A stretch of DNA of 64,000 nucleotides from an uncultured Pseudomonadales bacterium (lineage in GTDB: Bacteria > Pseudomonadota > Gammaproteobacteria > Pseudomonadales > Azotimanducaceae), in the NCBI GenBank assembly GCA_958296295.1, contig OY282460.1, positions 3,518,291 through 3,582,290 on the forward strand, in the 5' to 3' direction. The notes under the pieces were generated by a model. It worked only from the letters and a program-made list of their open reading frames with translations. It searched no databases and was not told the origin of the DNA. Within the stretch, counting starts at the first letter, position 1. Each line of letters begins with the position of its first letter. A program made the position numbers and the translations under genes. Shown here in pieces: positions 34,928 through 45,447 of the stretch.

Positions 34928-35778
34928 CCCGCTGGCTCCGATGGTTCGCCCCCTGGCGGGGCGGTGCCATTCGCGTCCAGCACCACCAGCACCTGCCGCG
35001 AGCGGTCCAAAGCCGCCGCCGGACGCACGGTTATGTTGGCGAACAGGTCGGCCGGGGCGACGATCACCGTTTCGACGACGCCTACCGGATAGCCGGTGGG
35101 GAATCGTCTTCCGAAGCCCGACGTGACCAGCCGATCGCCTTCGCGCACATCCAATGTCGTCGGCACGTCCTTGAGTGCCAAGCCGTCTTCGCCATCGCCG
35201 ATCGCGATGGCCCGGGCGTCGTTGCGCAGCACCCGCACGGGCACCGAGTGGCTCGAGTCCGTGATCAGCAGGACGCGACTCGCGAGCGCCGAAGTCTCGA
35301 CGACCTGGCCGAAAAGCCCCGCCGAGTCTATTACCGCCTGGCCAACCCGCACACCGTGCAGCTGCCCCTTGTCCAACGTGATGGTCAAGGGGCTTGCGGA
35401 CACCATGACGAGTTCCGCCACAAGCATGTCTTCGCGGGCCCGCTGGCGCGACTCGTAGAGCTCGCGCAGGCGCACGTTTTCGGTGAGCACCGCGTCGTGG
35501 CGCGTCAAGAGGCCCCGCAGGTAGAGCACCTCCCGCTCCAAGTCGGCCAGTCGGCCGCGCAACTGGTCGTGGTCCGCCAGCGTTCGCCCGACAGCGCCGC
35601 CGGCCTTGCTGGGCAGGTTGGCAACGAATTGCAAGGGGCTTGCGACGGTCCACAACACGAAGCGGGCGCCGCGCAGCAACGACGTCTTCTCGTCCACCAG
35701 CATGATGCCCAAAGACAGCACCAAGAGCGCCGTCAACAATCGGCCGGCGCCCGCGTTGGAGAAGAAGAGCGGTTTGAT
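34924..35778 (-). CDS. mreC: Rod shape-determining protein MreC, possible ATC start
   Basis: A 284-residue periplasmic scaffold protein with an N-terminal membrane helix (LLTALLVLSLGIMLVDE), a coiled coil (LRGRLADLEREVLYLRGLL) and the MreC beta-barrels (ITLDKGQLHGVRVGQAV, GLFGQVV, LLITDSSHSVPVRV, LVTSGFGRRFPTGYPVG). It links MreB to penicillin-binding proteins. The first usual start codon is TTG at 35737-35739, but the family-typical N-terminus continues upstream as IKPLFFSNAGAGRL to an ATC codon at 35776-35778, with AAGGGAG ahead and an in-frame TAA four codons before it. MreC homologues normally start MKPLF, so ATC seems to replace ATG. Confidence 0.88.
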   Translation of the reverse strand: MKPLFFSNAGAGRLLTALLVLSLGIMLVDEKTSLLRGARFVLWTVASPLQFVANLPSKAGGAVGRTLADHDQLRGRLADLEREVLYLRGLLTRHDAVLTENVRLRELYESRQRAREDMLVAELVMVSASPLTITLDKGQLHGVRVGQAVIDSAGLFGQVVETSALASRVLLITDSSHSVPVRVLRNDARAIAIGDGEDGLALKDVPTTLDVREGDRLVTSGFGRRFPTGYPVGVVETVIVAPADLFANITVRPAAALDRSRQVLVVLDANGTAPPGGEPSEPAG

Positions 35779-35975
35779 GGCGCGGCTCCCTTACCCGCCA
35801 GCGCGCCCTGATGGGCGCCAATCCCGTTTCGCTGCGGTTGGCGGGATGCCGCGCCGTCTTCCACGGCGCGCAGACTCATAGCCTGATCGCCCACGCGTCA
35901 CGGCGCCAACGAGCGCCCGCCACAGGCCGTCGACGCGCGTAGGCAAGCGGGCAAGGGCCGCCGGCGTTTGGGCTT

Positions 35976-37013
<1,038 letters not shown>

Positions 37014-37112
37014 GGCCAGTTGCGCAAGTTGGTTTGGGCGACTCTACCACAGCGAGTCGCACCCGGTGATGCCAATTCGCGTTGCGAATCCGTGCGCTTG
37101 CGAACGCCTTGC

Positions 37113-38198
37113 TCAATCGGCGGTATACGACACCCGGTAGATGCGTCCACCCTGGTCGTCCGAGACGAGCAGGCTGCCGTCTGGCGCCACGATCACGTCG
37201 TTCGGACGCCCGGCGGCTCTTTCGCCATCGAGCCAGACGTCGACGAACGGGGCGTAGGTCGGGCCTTCCTTGGGAAACCGCAACACGCTCACGCGGTAGC
37301 CCACTTTCGACGAGCGGTTCCAAGATCCGTGCTCGGCGATGAAGAGCGCGTGCCGGTACTCTGGCGGAAACTGCTCCGCCGTGTAGAAGGCCATGCCGAG
37401 GGCCGCGGCGTGGGCTTGGATCTCGAATTCCGGCGCGACGTAGGAAGCGGCGACGTGGCCCTCGCCAAACAGCGGATCCGCGATCGCCGCGCCGTGGATG
37501 TGCGGGTAGCCGTAGTGGGCGCCGGGCGTTGTCACGCGGTTCACCTCTTCCGGCGGCGAATCGTCGCCAAGCCAGTCGCGGCCGTTGTCGGTGAACCACA
37601 ACTCGCCGGTGACCGGGTGCAAAGCCATTCCCACCGAGTTGCGCACGCCTTTGGCGTAGAGTTTCGTCTCGCCGGTGGCCGGATCGAGGCGCAGAATGCT
37701 GGCGAAGTGGGCGTCTTCCGAAAGACAAATGTTGCAGGGAGCGCCCACCGGCACGAAGAGGTGCCCGTCCTTGCCGGCGAGCAGGTACTTCCACCCGTGA
37801 TGACGCTTGTCCGGCAGCGCGTCCGTGACCACCTCGGGCGTTGGCTTGTGGCGGAACGTGCTTGCGATGTTTGGAAAGCGCAACACCCGGTTCAACGCCG
37901 CCACGTACAAATCGCCATTCTGGAGAGCGAGGCCCGTGGGCATGGTCAGGCCGGTCGCGACGGTGACGATCTCGGGCGTTTTCGCCCAGTCGTCGTTCAA
38001 CACCACCGCGAAGACCCGGCCGCCGCGCATGGTGCCGACGAAGAGCAACCCGGAATCGGTGATCGCCATCTGCCGCGCGCTTGGCACCTCGTCCGTCACC
38101 ACGGACAACGCGAAGCCCGCCGGCACGCCCGGTTCGGCGCGCGCCGGTGCCGCCACCAGGCACCCGGCAGCCGCCAACCAAGCAAGGATCGATCGCAT
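37113..38198 (-). CDS. Sorbosone/glucose dehydrogenase-like beta-propeller protein, exported
   Basis: A 361-residue protein with a signal peptide (ILAWLAAAGCLVAAPARAE) and a six-bladed propeller of the GSDH/sorbosone dehydrogenase family. Landmarks are MPTGLALQNGDLYVAALNRV, GAPCNICLSEDAHFASILR, GVRNSVGMALHPVTGELWF, TDNGRDWLGDD, PGAHYGYPHIHG and FIAEHGSWNRS. In relatives, PQQ binds near the histidine of the RN-S-x-G-x-x-x-HP region. Activity on aldose sugars or sorbosone in the periplasm is possible but unproven for this subgroup. The start ATG at 38196-38198 was chosen because the signal peptide begins there; the long frame upstream is antisense to radA. Confidence 0.88.
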   Translation of the reverse strand: MRSILAWLAAAGCLVAAPARAEPGVPAGFALSVVTDEVPSARQMAITDSGLLFVGTMRGGRVFAVVLNDDWAKTPEIVTVATGLTMPTGLALQNGDLYVAALNRVLRFPNIASTFRHKPTPEVVTDALPDKRHHGWKYLLAGKDGHLFVPVGAPCNICLSEDAHFASILRLDPATGETKLYAKGVRNSVGMALHPVTGELWFTDNGRDWLGDDSPPEEVNRVTTPGAHYGYPHIHGAAIADPLFGEGHVAASYVAPEFEIQAHAAALGMAFYTAEQFPPEYRHALFIAEHGSWNRSSKVGYRVSVLRFPKEGPTYAPFVDVWLDGERAAGRPNDVIVAPDGSLLVSDDQGGRIYRVSYTAD

Positions 38199-38286
38199 CG
38201 GGCGGATTCTCGGCGATCCGCCGGCTGGTGGCAACCTTTGGGTTCCCCGCGTCCCCATGGCTGGCGCGAGTGAAGTCGCCGCGCGG

Positions 38287-39702
38287 CTAGGCCCGCCTGG
38301 TCGAGCGCGCACTGGCCAAGGCCCCAGCGGCACCGGTGTCCTGATCGCCTGCGTCAATGGCGTCCAACGCCTCGCGAAGCGTGGCGACCGGCACCGCCCG
38401 CACGTTGCCGACGGGAGTTCGCGGACGATTCGCCCGCGGCACGATGGCGCGGGTGAAGCCGTGCTTGCCGGCTTCGCGGATGCGGTCTTGGCCGTTCGCC
38501 ACCGGCCGCACCTCTCCGGTGAGGCCGAGCTCGCCGAACACCACCAAGTCCTTGGGCAGCGCGCGGTTGCGAAAGCTCGACACCGTGGCCAGCTGCACGG
38601 CGAGATCGGCACCGGTCTCGGCCACGCGCACGCCGCCGACAACGTTGGCGAACACGTCCTGATCGGCCAGCGAGACGCCGGCGTGGCGGTGCAACACCGC
38701 CAGATGCATGGCGAGACGTTGGGGATCCAAACCCACCGCCACACGCTTCGGAAAGCCGCCCTGCACGGTGTCCACCAACGCTTGAATCTCCACCAGCAGC
38801 GGCCGCGTGCCTTCCCAGGTCACCGTCACCACGCTGCCGGGCGAGGGCTGTTCGGGGCGCTGGAGAAAGATGGCGGAGGGATTGGTCACCTCGCGCATGC
38901 CGAGCTCGGTCATCGCGAACATGCCGAGCTCGTTCACCGCGCCGAAGCGGTTCTTGTGGCCGCGCAACATGCGAAAGCGGCTGCCGGCGGCGGCGTCCAG
39001 CATCATGAAGCAGTCGATCATGTGCTCCAACACTTTGGGGCCGGCGAGGTTGCCCTCTTTGGTGACGTGCCCGACCAGCACCACGGTGACGCCGCTCGTC
39101 TTGGCGAGGCGAACCAGCTCCGCCGCCGCCTCCCGCACTTGCGTGACGCTGCCGGGCGGGCTTTCGCTTGTCCCCACGCGCATCACCTGAATCGAATCCA
39201 CGATGGCGAGCCGCGGGCGGTGGGCGTCCAGCAACCGCGCGACACGCTCCACCAAGGTTTCCGCCGCCACGGTGAGGGCGTCCGCGGGCAGCCCCAGGCG
39301 TCGCGCCCGGGCGGCGATCTGCTCCAGAGATTCCTCGCCGCTCACATAGAGCACCGGCTGAGTCCGCGCCAGCGCCGTGGCCACTTGCAGCAACAGCGTG
39401 CTCTTGCCGGCGCCCGGGTCGCCGCCCACGAGCACCACCGATCCGGGCACGAAACCGCCGCCCAGCACCCGGTCGAGTTCGCCCAGGCCGGATTGCAATC
39501 GGGCGCCGTCGGCGGTTCCCACCTCGGACAACTTGGCCGCCTTCGGCACCGCGCCGGCGTAGCCGCCGGCGGTGGCTCGCCGCGTTGGCGCCGCGGATTC
39601 CCGCAACGTGTTCCACTGTCCGCACGCGGCGCATTGACCCTGCCACTTGCCGTGCTCGGCGCCGCAATCCCGGCAAACGAAGGCGACCTTCTCCTTGGCC
39701 AC
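38287..39702 (-). CDS. radA: DNA repair protein RadA
   Basis: A full-length 471-residue RadA/Sms. The N-terminal zinc finger has C10, C13, C24 and C27 (FVCRDCG, GQCAACG). Walker A is GGDPGAGKST at about residues 93-102. The RadA-specific KNRFG motif is present in RGHKNRFGAVNE. The C-terminal Lon-protease-like domain (RVAVGLDPQRLAMHLAVL, DVFANVVGGVRVAETGADLA) lacks protease activity in the family. It drives branch migration in recombinational repair. It starts only 5 bp from the dnaB stop on the same strand, so it is probably in the dnaB transcript, a common arrangement in proteobacteria. Confidence 0.96.
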   Translation of the reverse strand: MAKEKVAFVCRDCGAEHGKWQGQCAACGQWNTLRESAAPTRRATAGGYAGAVPKAAKLSEVGTADGARLQSGLGELDRVLGGGFVPGSVVLVGGDPGAGKSTLLLQVATALARTQPVLYVSGEESLEQIAARARRLGLPADALTVAAETLVERVARLLDAHRPRLAIVDSIQVMRVGTSESPPGSVTQVREAAAELVRLAKTSGVTVVLVGHVTKEGNLAGPKVLEHMIDCFMMLDAAAGSRFRMLRGHKNRFGAVNELGMFAMTELGMREVTNPSAIFLQRPEQPSPGSVVTVTWEGTRPLLVEIQALVDTVQGGFPKRVAVGLDPQRLAMHLAVLHRHAGVSLADQDVFANVVGGVRVAETGADLAVQLATVSSFRNRALPKDLVVFGELGLTGEVRPVANGQDRIREAGKHGFTRAIVPRANRPRTPVGNVRAVPVATLREALDAIDAGDQDTGAAGALASARSTRRA

Positions 39703-39707
39703 TTGGC

Positions 39708-41129
39708 TTAACGCCCTGGCCCCGGGCCCATGTCGTAGGCGTCGCCGTCCGCGTAGTTGTCGAATTTGGTCCGTTGCGCCTCGAAGGTGAGTTTCACGGT
39801 GCCTATCGGGCCGTTGCGCTGCTTGCCGATGATGATCTCGGCAAGGCCTTTGTCTTCGGTGTCCTTGTTGTACACCTCGTCGCGGTAGATGAAGAGGATG
39901 AGGTCGGCGTCCTGCTCAATGGCGCCGGACTCGCGCAAGTCGGACATGTACGGGCGTTTGTCCGCCCGGCTCTCAAGACTGCGGTTGAGCTGCGAACAGG
40001 CCACCAAGGGGCAGCGCAGCTCCTTGGCGATGGCTTTCAAGGACCGCGAGATCTCGGCGATCTCGTTGGTGCGGTTCTCGTGCTTGCCGGACGGACGCAT
40101 CAGCTGCATGTAGTCCACCATGATCATCTTGAGGCCGCCGGCCTCGGCGGCGATGCGGCGCGCGCGGGTGCGCAGGTCGTTGGGGGTGAGCGCCGGCGTG
40201 TCGTCGATGTAGAGCGGTTTGTCCTTGAGCTGGCCGCGGGCGCTGTTGAAGCGGTCCCAGTCCTGCGGCTCGAGTTTGCCGGTGCGCATCCGCGTCTGGT
40301 CGATGTGGCCAAGCGACGACAACATGCGCATCACCAATTGATCCGCCGGTTGCTCCAGCGAGAAGATCAGCACGGCTGCGCCGGCGTCCGGATGGACGAC
40401 ATCCGCGCCATTCATCACCGCGTGTTCGGCGATGTTCACCATGAGCGCGGTCTTGCCCATGGACGGGCGCGCCGCGATGATCACGAGATCCGCCACCTGA
40501 AAGCCGGCCGTGCGCCGATCCAAGTCGTTGAAGCCGGCGGCGACGCCGGTGATCGCAACGCCGGTCTTGGCGAGCAGATCGAGCCGCTCCGCCACTTGAT
40601 CGGCGATGCCGCCGACCCGCTGCGGCAACGTGTCGCGCAAGCGGTTGTCGGCGATGTTGAAGACCAGCTGCTCGGCGTGGTCCAGCACGTCCGCGCTGGA
40701 ACGGCCTTCCGGGGCGAAGGCCATGTCGGTCATCTCGCCGGCGGCGGAGATCAAGCGCCGAAGCGCCGCGTGTTCGCGAATGATGTCCGCGTAGGCGGCG
40801 ACGTTGGACGTGCCCGGCGTGCTCCCCACCAACTCGGCGAGGTAGCCGTTGCCCCCGGCCTTCTCCAACATGCCGCGGGCGGAGAGCGCCTCGGACACGG
40901 TAACCACGTCGATGGGCTGATTGTCGTTCGCCAAGCCCGTCATCGCGTCGAACAGGATGCGGTGGGCGGGGCGGTAGAAGTCCTCGGCCACCACGCGGTC
41001 GGCGGCCTTGAGCCAAGCGTGTTCGTCCAGCATCACGCCGCCGAGAAAGGACTGCTCGGCCTCCAGGGAGTGCGGGGGAACCTTGAGTTGCGCGGGGGGC
41101 GGGGGCGATGCGAGTGCGAGTTCGGGCAT
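39708..41129 (-). CDS. dnaB: Replicative DNA helicase DnaB
   Basis: A 473-residue hexameric helicase that unwinds the replication fork. The N-terminal DnaG-interacting domain (PPHSLEAEQSFLGGVMLD, VVAEDFYRPAHRILF) is complete. The RecA-like domain has Walker A ARPSMGKT, the H2 strand LKMIMVDYMQLM, the H3 EISRSLKAIAKEL, H4 VACSQLNRSLESRADKRP and the arginine-finger region SDLRESGAIEQDADLI. There is no intein. It follows rplI by 185 bp, and the rpsF-rpsR-rplI-dnaB order is typical of gammaproteobacteria. Confidence 0.97.
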   Translation of the reverse strand: MPELALASPPPPAQLKVPPHSLEAEQSFLGGVMLDEHAWLKAADRVVAEDFYRPAHRILFDAMTGLANDNQPIDVVTVSEALSARGMLEKAGGNGYLAELVGSTPGTSNVAAYADIIREHAALRRLISAAGEMTDMAFAPEGRSSADVLDHAEQLVFNIADNRLRDTLPQRVGGIADQVAERLDLLAKTGVAITGVAAGFNDLDRRTAGFQVADLVIIAARPSMGKTALMVNIAEHAVMNGADVVHPDAGAAVLIFSLEQPADQLVMRMLSSLGHIDQTRMRTGKLEPQDWDRFNSARGQLKDKPLYIDDTPALTPNDLRTRARRIAAEAGGLKMIMVDYMQLMRPSGKHENRTNEIAEISRSLKAIAKELRCPLVACSQLNRSLESRADKRPYMSDLRESGAIEQDADLILFIYRDEVYNKDTEDKGLAEIIIGKQRNGPIGTVKLTFEAQRTKFDNYADGDAYDMGPGPGR

Positions 41130-41314
41130 AGCGGAGATTCTGTTGCGTCAAAACCGGAAATCGTCCGCCCGGACGCTACCGCTGGCAAGCCAGCAAGGTG
41201 GTGGGCACGCCTTGGGCATCAGGGTGAATCGTGGGGATAACGCGCCCCAACGTGTGAGTATTCCGGGCAAAGGCGGCGCGTCCATGCCCACGGCCAAGTG
41301 CGCCGGGCGGCGTT

Positions 41315-41761
41315 CTACTCCGGCACCACGTCCACAGTCACTGCCTGGTTGACGTCCGCGTGCAAGTGAATGTTCACTTCGTGTTCTCCGGTGGAGCGGA
41401 TGACGCCGTCCGGCATGCGCACTTCGCTCTTTGCCACGGGCAGCACGGATTCGGAGAGCGCGACGGCGATGTCGGCGGTGCCGACGGAGCCGTAGAGTTT
41501 GCCGCCTTCGCTCGCGCGCACGACTATGGTGACGCGCTGATCGGCCAGCTTGGCGGCGCGCTCGCTGGCGTCCGTCAGCTTGGCGTTGGCGACTTTCTCG
41601 AGTTCCGCGCGGCGCGCCTCGAACAATTGGCGGCTCTCGCGGCTGGCGCGCACCGCCTTGCCCGTCGGAATGAGGTGGTTGCGGGCGTAACCGTTGCGCA
41701 CCACGACTTCCTCGCCGAGGTCGCCGAGGTTGCTTATGCGCTCCAGCAGAATGAGATTCAT
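41315..41761 (-). CDS. rplI: 50S ribosomal protein L9
   Basis: A 148-residue L9. The N-terminal domain has the signature MNLILLERISNLGDLGEEVV and VRNGYARNHLIPTGKAV. A long helix (FEARRAELEKVANAKL) joins the C-terminal RNA-binding domain (GKLYGSVGTADIAVAL). It binds 23S rRNA domain V. It lies 10 bp downstream of rpsR in the rpsF-rpsR-rplI operon. Confidence 0.97.
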   Translation of the reverse strand: MNLILLERISNLGDLGEEVVVRNGYARNHLIPTGKAVRASRESRQLFEARRAELEKVANAKLTDASERAAKLADQRVTIVVRASEGGKLYGSVGTADIAVALSESVLPVAKSEVRMPDGVIRSTGEHEVNIHLHADVNQAVTVDVVPE

Positions 41762-41771
41762 GGTGCGTCGC

Positions 41772-41999
41772 CTAGTTGTGCTGGTCGGTGTACGGCAGCA
41801 GCGCCAAATAGCGCGCCCGCTTCACCGCCGTGGCCAGTTGCCGCTGGTATTTCGCGCTGGTGCCGGTGATGCGGCTCGGCACGATCTTGCCGGTCTCGGT
41901 GATGTACTGGCGTAGAAGGTCCAGATCCTTGTAGTCGATCTCCTTGATGCCTTCCGCGGTGAAGCGGCAAAAGCGCTTGCGTCCGAATCTGCGTGCCAT
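41772..41999 (-). CDS. rpsR: 30S ribosomal protein S18
   Basis: A 75-residue S18, complete: [13 protein letters not shown], then [35 protein letters not shown] and ARYLALLPY. It pairs with S6 on the 30S platform. The ATG at 41997-41999 is preferred to one six bases upstream because AGGGGA lies 7 bp ahead. Twelve bp separate it from rpsF. Confidence 0.97.
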   Translation of the reverse strand: MARRFGRKRFCRFTAEGIKEIDYKDLDLLRQYITETGKIVPSRITGTSAKYQRQLATAVKRARYLALLPYTDQHN

Positions 42000-42011
42000 G
42001 TTCATCCCCTG

Positions 42012-42506
42012 TTACGACGTGGCCGGGGCCGTTTCGGCTTCTTGCGCGGCTTGGGTGGGCGCGTCCTTGCCGTCGCCCGCGGGCTCCGCGCCGTCCGCCG
42101 CCTCGTCCCGCCGCCGGCGTTCCAGCCGCGCCTTCGCTTCCTCCTCGCGCCGCCGGTCCCGCTCGCGGTCCTTCTCCTGCTCGCGCAGTTCCTCCTCGTA
42201 GATTCTCGACCGTCCCGTCTGCGCCTCTTTGCGGCGGACGGTGAGGCTGCGCAGCACGGCGTCGTTGAAGCGGAAGGCGCTCTCCAGCTCGTCCAGCGTC
42301 GCGCGTTCCACTTCCACGTTCATGAGCACGTAGTGCGCCTTGTGGATTTTGGACACCGGATAGGCGAGCTGGCGACGTCCCCAGTCTTCCACGCGGTGGG
42401 TGTTGCCGCCGCCATCCTCGATCAGACGGCGGTAGCGGTTGATCATGCCGGGCACCTGATCGCTTTGATCAGGATGCACCATGAACACGACTTCGTAGTG
42501 CCTCAT
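42012..42506 (-). CDS. rpsF: 30S ribosomal protein S6 with charged C-terminal tail
   Basis: A 164-residue S6. The conserved part covers about 100 residues: [38 protein letters not shown] and HYVLMNVE. The remaining 60 residues are a long arginine/glutamate-rich tail ([21 protein letters not shown]) ending in an acidic, alanine-rich stretch. E. coli S6 also has an acidic tail that RimK extends with glutamate, but here it is longer and mixed-charge. It starts the rpsF-rpsR-rplI operon. Confidence 0.96.
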   Translation of the reverse strand: MRHYEVVFMVHPDQSDQVPGMINRYRRLIEDGGGNTHRVEDWGRRQLAYPVSKIHKAHYVLMNVEVERATLDELESAFRFNDAVLRSLTVRRKEAQTGRSRIYEEELREQEKDRERDRRREEEAKARLERRRRDEAADGAEPAGDGKDAPTQAAQEAETAPATS

Positions 42507-42704
42507 TCTCGGTCTCCCTTCGGTGTCGCCCCCGCCGGGTCTACCAACCGACGTGAAGCAAGGAGTTCTTCGCGTGCGCTACCGGCAGCGCGAAGCGGAC
42601 AGCATTGTAAGCCAAAAAAGCGCGGCGCGGCCAATTCCGAAAGATCGAAGATGGCCGAGCGCTCCGTTCGACCGCCGAGCGCCTCCGTTCGACCAATGAG
42701 CGGA

Positions 42705-43463
42705 TCACACGCTCGGCGCCGCGGTTTCGCGCTGCCGCCGCGCCTCGAACAGCAGCACGCCGAGCGCGACGGACACGTTCAGGCTGGCCACCTCGCCAGC
42801 CATCCCTATGCTCACCAGATGGTCGCAGCGTTCGCGCGTGAGCCGCCGCAAACCGCGGTGTTCGCCGCCAACCACCACGGCCAACGGCCCGCGGTAGTCC
42901 ACGTCCGTGTGCTTGCCGCCGCCGGCGTCCACGCCGCCGACCAGCCACACGCCCTGTTCGCGCAGCCACTGCAAACGGCGGGAGAGATTGGCCACCTCGA
43001 CCACGAACAAGTGTTCCAAAGCGCCGCTGGCCGCCTTGGCCACAACGCCGGAGAACGTCGCCGAGCCACGCCGGGGAACGAGCACGGCGTGGGCGCCGGC
43101 CGCCTCCGCCGTGCGCAGGCACGCGCCGAGATTGCGCGGATCCTCCACGCCGTCCAGCACCACCAGGAGAGGCTGCTGGAACGTTGGCCACCGAGCCTCG
43201 AAGGTGCGCTCGCCGGCCGGTGTGAACGCCTGCCGTTCCGCGGCGACGGCGGTTCCACCGCCAACGCCCAAAGACCGCGCGCGCCGGCGCAGCGCCGCCG
43301 GGGGAGCGGTCTCCACGCGCACGCCGGCGGCGCGGGCGTCGGCCACGAGCTCCGCCACTTCCGGCACCCGCCGCCCTTCCGCCACCAGCACGCGCCGCAC
43401 CTCTTGCGGCGCAGCGGCGAGAAGCGCCCGCACGGCGTGCGCGCCCACCACCCAGTCCGCCAT
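42705..43463 (-). CDS. rlmB: 23S rRNA (guanosine-2'-O-)-methyltransferase RlmB
   Basis: A 252-residue SpoU-family methyltransferase. The N-terminal substrate-binding domain (WVVGAHAVRALLAAAPQEV) is followed by the SPOUT knot: motif 1 VVLDGVEDPRNLGACLRTA, motif 2 LAVVVGGEHRGLRRLTRE, and motif 3 VSIGMAGEVASLNVSVALG. It methylates the 2'-O of G2251 in the P loop of 23S rRNA. The ATG at 43461-43463 is favoured because AAGGCGG precedes it. It is divergent from panB, with a short shared upstream region, and reads in the direction of the ribosomal genes. Confidence 0.94.
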   Translation of the reverse strand: MADWVVGAHAVRALLAAAPQEVRRVLVAEGRRVPEVAELVADARAAGVRVETAPPAALRRRARSLGVGGGTAVAAERQAFTPAGERTFEARWPTFQQPLLVVLDGVEDPRNLGACLRTAEAAGAHAVLVPRRGSATFSGVVAKAASGALEHLFVVEVANLSRRLQWLREQGVWLVGGVDAGGGKHTDVDYRGPLAVVVGGEHRGLRRLTRERCDHLVSIGMAGEVASLNVSVALGVLLFEARRQRETAAPSV

Positions 43464-43567
43464 CGCCGACCGCCTTGTCATGCCGCCGAACCCCGCTCGC
43501 GTCCGCCTCTCCCCACGGCCGCGCCGCCCCTTTCGCCGCTAGGCCGATCAGCGCTATGCTGGCGGCC

Positions 43568-44389
43568 ATGAGCGCTCAAGCCCGCAAGACCCCGGTTTCG
43601 CTCGGCACGTTGCGTCAGAAGAAGCGCCGCGGCGAGGCGTTCGCCGCGCTCACGGCTTACGACGCGCTCTTCGCCGAGCTCATCTCCAGCTCGGGCGTGG
43701 ACGTGCTGCTGGTCGGGGATTCGCTCGGCATGGTGTTGCAGGGCCACGACAGCACGCTGCCGGTGACCGTGGAAGACATGGTGTACCACATGACATGCGT
43801 GGGGCGCGGCAATCGCGGGGCGCTCATCATGGCGGATCTGCCCTTCATGAGCTACGCCTCCGAGAGCCAATCGCTGGAAACCGCGGCGGCCCTGATGCGC
43901 GCCGGGGCGCATGTGGTGAAGCTCGAAGGCGGCGCTTGGCTGGCGGAATCCACCCGCTCGCTCACCGAACGGGGCATTCCGGTGTGCGCCCACATGGGGC
44001 TGACGCCGCAGTCCATCAACCGCATCGGCGGCTATCGGGTGCAGGGGCGGGACCCGAGCCAAGCGCAAACGATGATCAACGAAGCGGTGATCCTCGAGGA
44101 GTCCGGCGCGTCTATCGTGCTGCTCGAGTGCGTGCCGGTGGAACTCGGCAAGACCATCGCGGAACGCTTGGAAGTGCCCGTCATCGGCATCGGCGCCGGG
44201 CCGCACACGGACGGCCAGATCATGGTGATGCACGACATGCTTGGCCTCACGCCATCGAGCATCCGCGTGCCGAAGTTCGTCAAGAACTTCCTGCCGGAAA
44301 GCGCGGACGGCGTGCCCGGCGCGTTTCGGGCCTACGCGGACGCCGTGCGCGAGGGGAGATTTCCGGGGCTGGAGCACTCCTTCAGCTAA
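43568..44389 (+). CDS. panB: 3-methyl-2-oxobutanoate hydroxymethyltransferase
   Basis: A 273-residue PanB, the first committed enzyme of pantothenate (and coenzyme A) synthesis, making ketopantoate from ketoisovalerate and methylene-THF. Hallmarks are FAALTAYDALFAELI, the magnesium site in LLVGDSLGMVLQGHDSTLPV, LIMADLPFMSY, KLEGGAW, CAHMGLTPQSIN, and the catalytic E in LLECVPVELG. IGIGAGPHTDGQIMVMHDML completes the barrel. An alternative ATG lies 12 bp upstream. The gene is followed by panC 63 bp later. Confidence 0.96.
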   Translation: MSAQARKTPVSLGTLRQKKRRGEAFAALTAYDALFAELISSSGVDVLLVGDSLGMVLQGHDSTLPVTVEDMVYHMTCVGRGNRGALIMADLPFMSYASESQSLETAAALMRAGAHVVKLEGGAWLAESTRSLTERGIPVCAHMGLTPQSINRIGGYRVQGRDPSQAQTMINEAVILEESGASIVLLECVPVELGKTIAERLEVPVIGIGAGPHTDGQIMVMHDMLGLTPSSIRVPKFVKNFLPESADGVPGAFRAYADAVREGRFPGLEHSFS

Positions 44390-44452
44390 CACCACGCCCC
44401 GCGGAAGCGGGCGTGTCTGCCCGAAGGCCGCGGCGCGAACGGGGACGGTTTA

Positions 44453-45358
44453 GTGGGGAAGAGACCGGGAGCGGGCTTGGGCGCGCGGCAGCTTCGCGCC
44501 GCGGTGGAGCTAGTCGAGGCCATTGCCCCGCTACGCGCGCGGTTGCGCGGCGCGGACATCGGGCGAATCGGCCTGGTGCCGACCATGGGCAATCTCCACG
44601 AAGGTCACATCGCGCTCGTGCGCACCTGCCGCGCCGCCGCGGACACTTGTGTGGTGTCGGTGTTCGTGAATCCCGCCCAGTTCGCTCCGGGGGAGGATTT
44701 CGAGCGCTATCCCCGCACGCTGGATGCGGACTTGCGGCTGCTTGAGGTTGAAGGGGTGGATGTGGTCTTCGCGCCGCCGGTAGGCGAGATGTACCCGGAC
44801 GGACGGCGTGACCACACCACGATCACCGTGCCGGCGCTCGCGCGTGTGCTGTGCGGCGCCAGCCGTCCCGGCCACTTCGACGGCGTCGCCACGGTGGTGG
44901 CCAAACTCTTCAATGTCGTCGCGCCGCGGCAGGCGTTCTTCGGCGAGAAGGACTGGCAGCAACTGGCCGTGATTCGGGCAATGGTGCGGCAACTCGACAT
45001 GCCGGTGGAGGTTGTGGGCGTACCCACTGTGCGGGCGCCATCCGGCTTGGCGCTGTCCAGCCGCAACGGCTACCTCACGGCCGGGGAACGAGCCCAAGCC
45101 GCCTTGCTGAACATCACGTTGCGCAAGGCGGCGCGGGCGGTTCGCGGCGGCGAGCGCGACCATCGGCGAATCGAGCGCGACGCGGCCGACGCGCTTTCCG
45201 CCGGCGGCTTCGAGGTGGAGTATGTGGGGGTGCGCGACGCGGCCCGGCTGGTGGAAGCCGATGCCAACACCGTGAACCTGCGCGTTCTCGCCGCCGCCCG
45301 CTTGGGCCGCGCCCGCTTGATCGACAATGTCGGCGTGGAGGACGAGGCGGATGTCTGA
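44453..45358 (+). CDS. panC: Pantoate-beta-alanine ligase
   Basis: A 301-residue PanC, joining pantoate and beta-alanine with ATP in the cytosol. The nucleotidyltransferase HIGH-type motif is PTMGNLHEGH. Other blocks are SVFVNPAQFAPGEDFERYPR, VAKLFNVVAPRQAFFGEKDW, and the KMSKS-like loop ALSSRNGYL. The N-terminal 20 residues (MGKRPGAGLGARQLRAAVE) are longer than usual, so a later start is possible, but the GTG at 44453 is the only one giving the complete helix ELVEAIAPLRARL. It is probably co-transcribed with panB. panD is not nearby. Confidence 0.95.
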   Translation: MGKRPGAGLGARQLRAAVELVEAIAPLRARLRGADIGRIGLVPTMGNLHEGHIALVRTCRAAADTCVVSVFVNPAQFAPGEDFERYPRTLDADLRLLEVEGVDVVFAPPVGEMYPDGRRDHTTITVPALARVLCGASRPGHFDGVATVVAKLFNVVAPRQAFFGEKDWQQLAVIRAMVRQLDMPVEVVGVPTVRAPSGLALSSRNGYLTAGERAQAALLNITLRKAARAVRGGERDHRRIERDAADALSAGGFEVEYVGVRDAARLVEADANTVNLRVLAAARLGRARLIDNVGVEDEADV

Positions 45359-45447
45359 GGCGTTGGCGCGGCCCGGCGTTGTGCGCCGGTGGCGATTGCG
45401 GTGTCACTCGACGGCACCGCGCCCTCGCCCGAGCCCGGATTCGGCCC

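Noticed and set aside
44851..45447. Upstream extension of the pgi reading frame by about 200 codons
   Set aside because: It overlaps panC in another frame and encodes arginine/glycine-rich sequence without Pgi character; high GC keeps the frame open.
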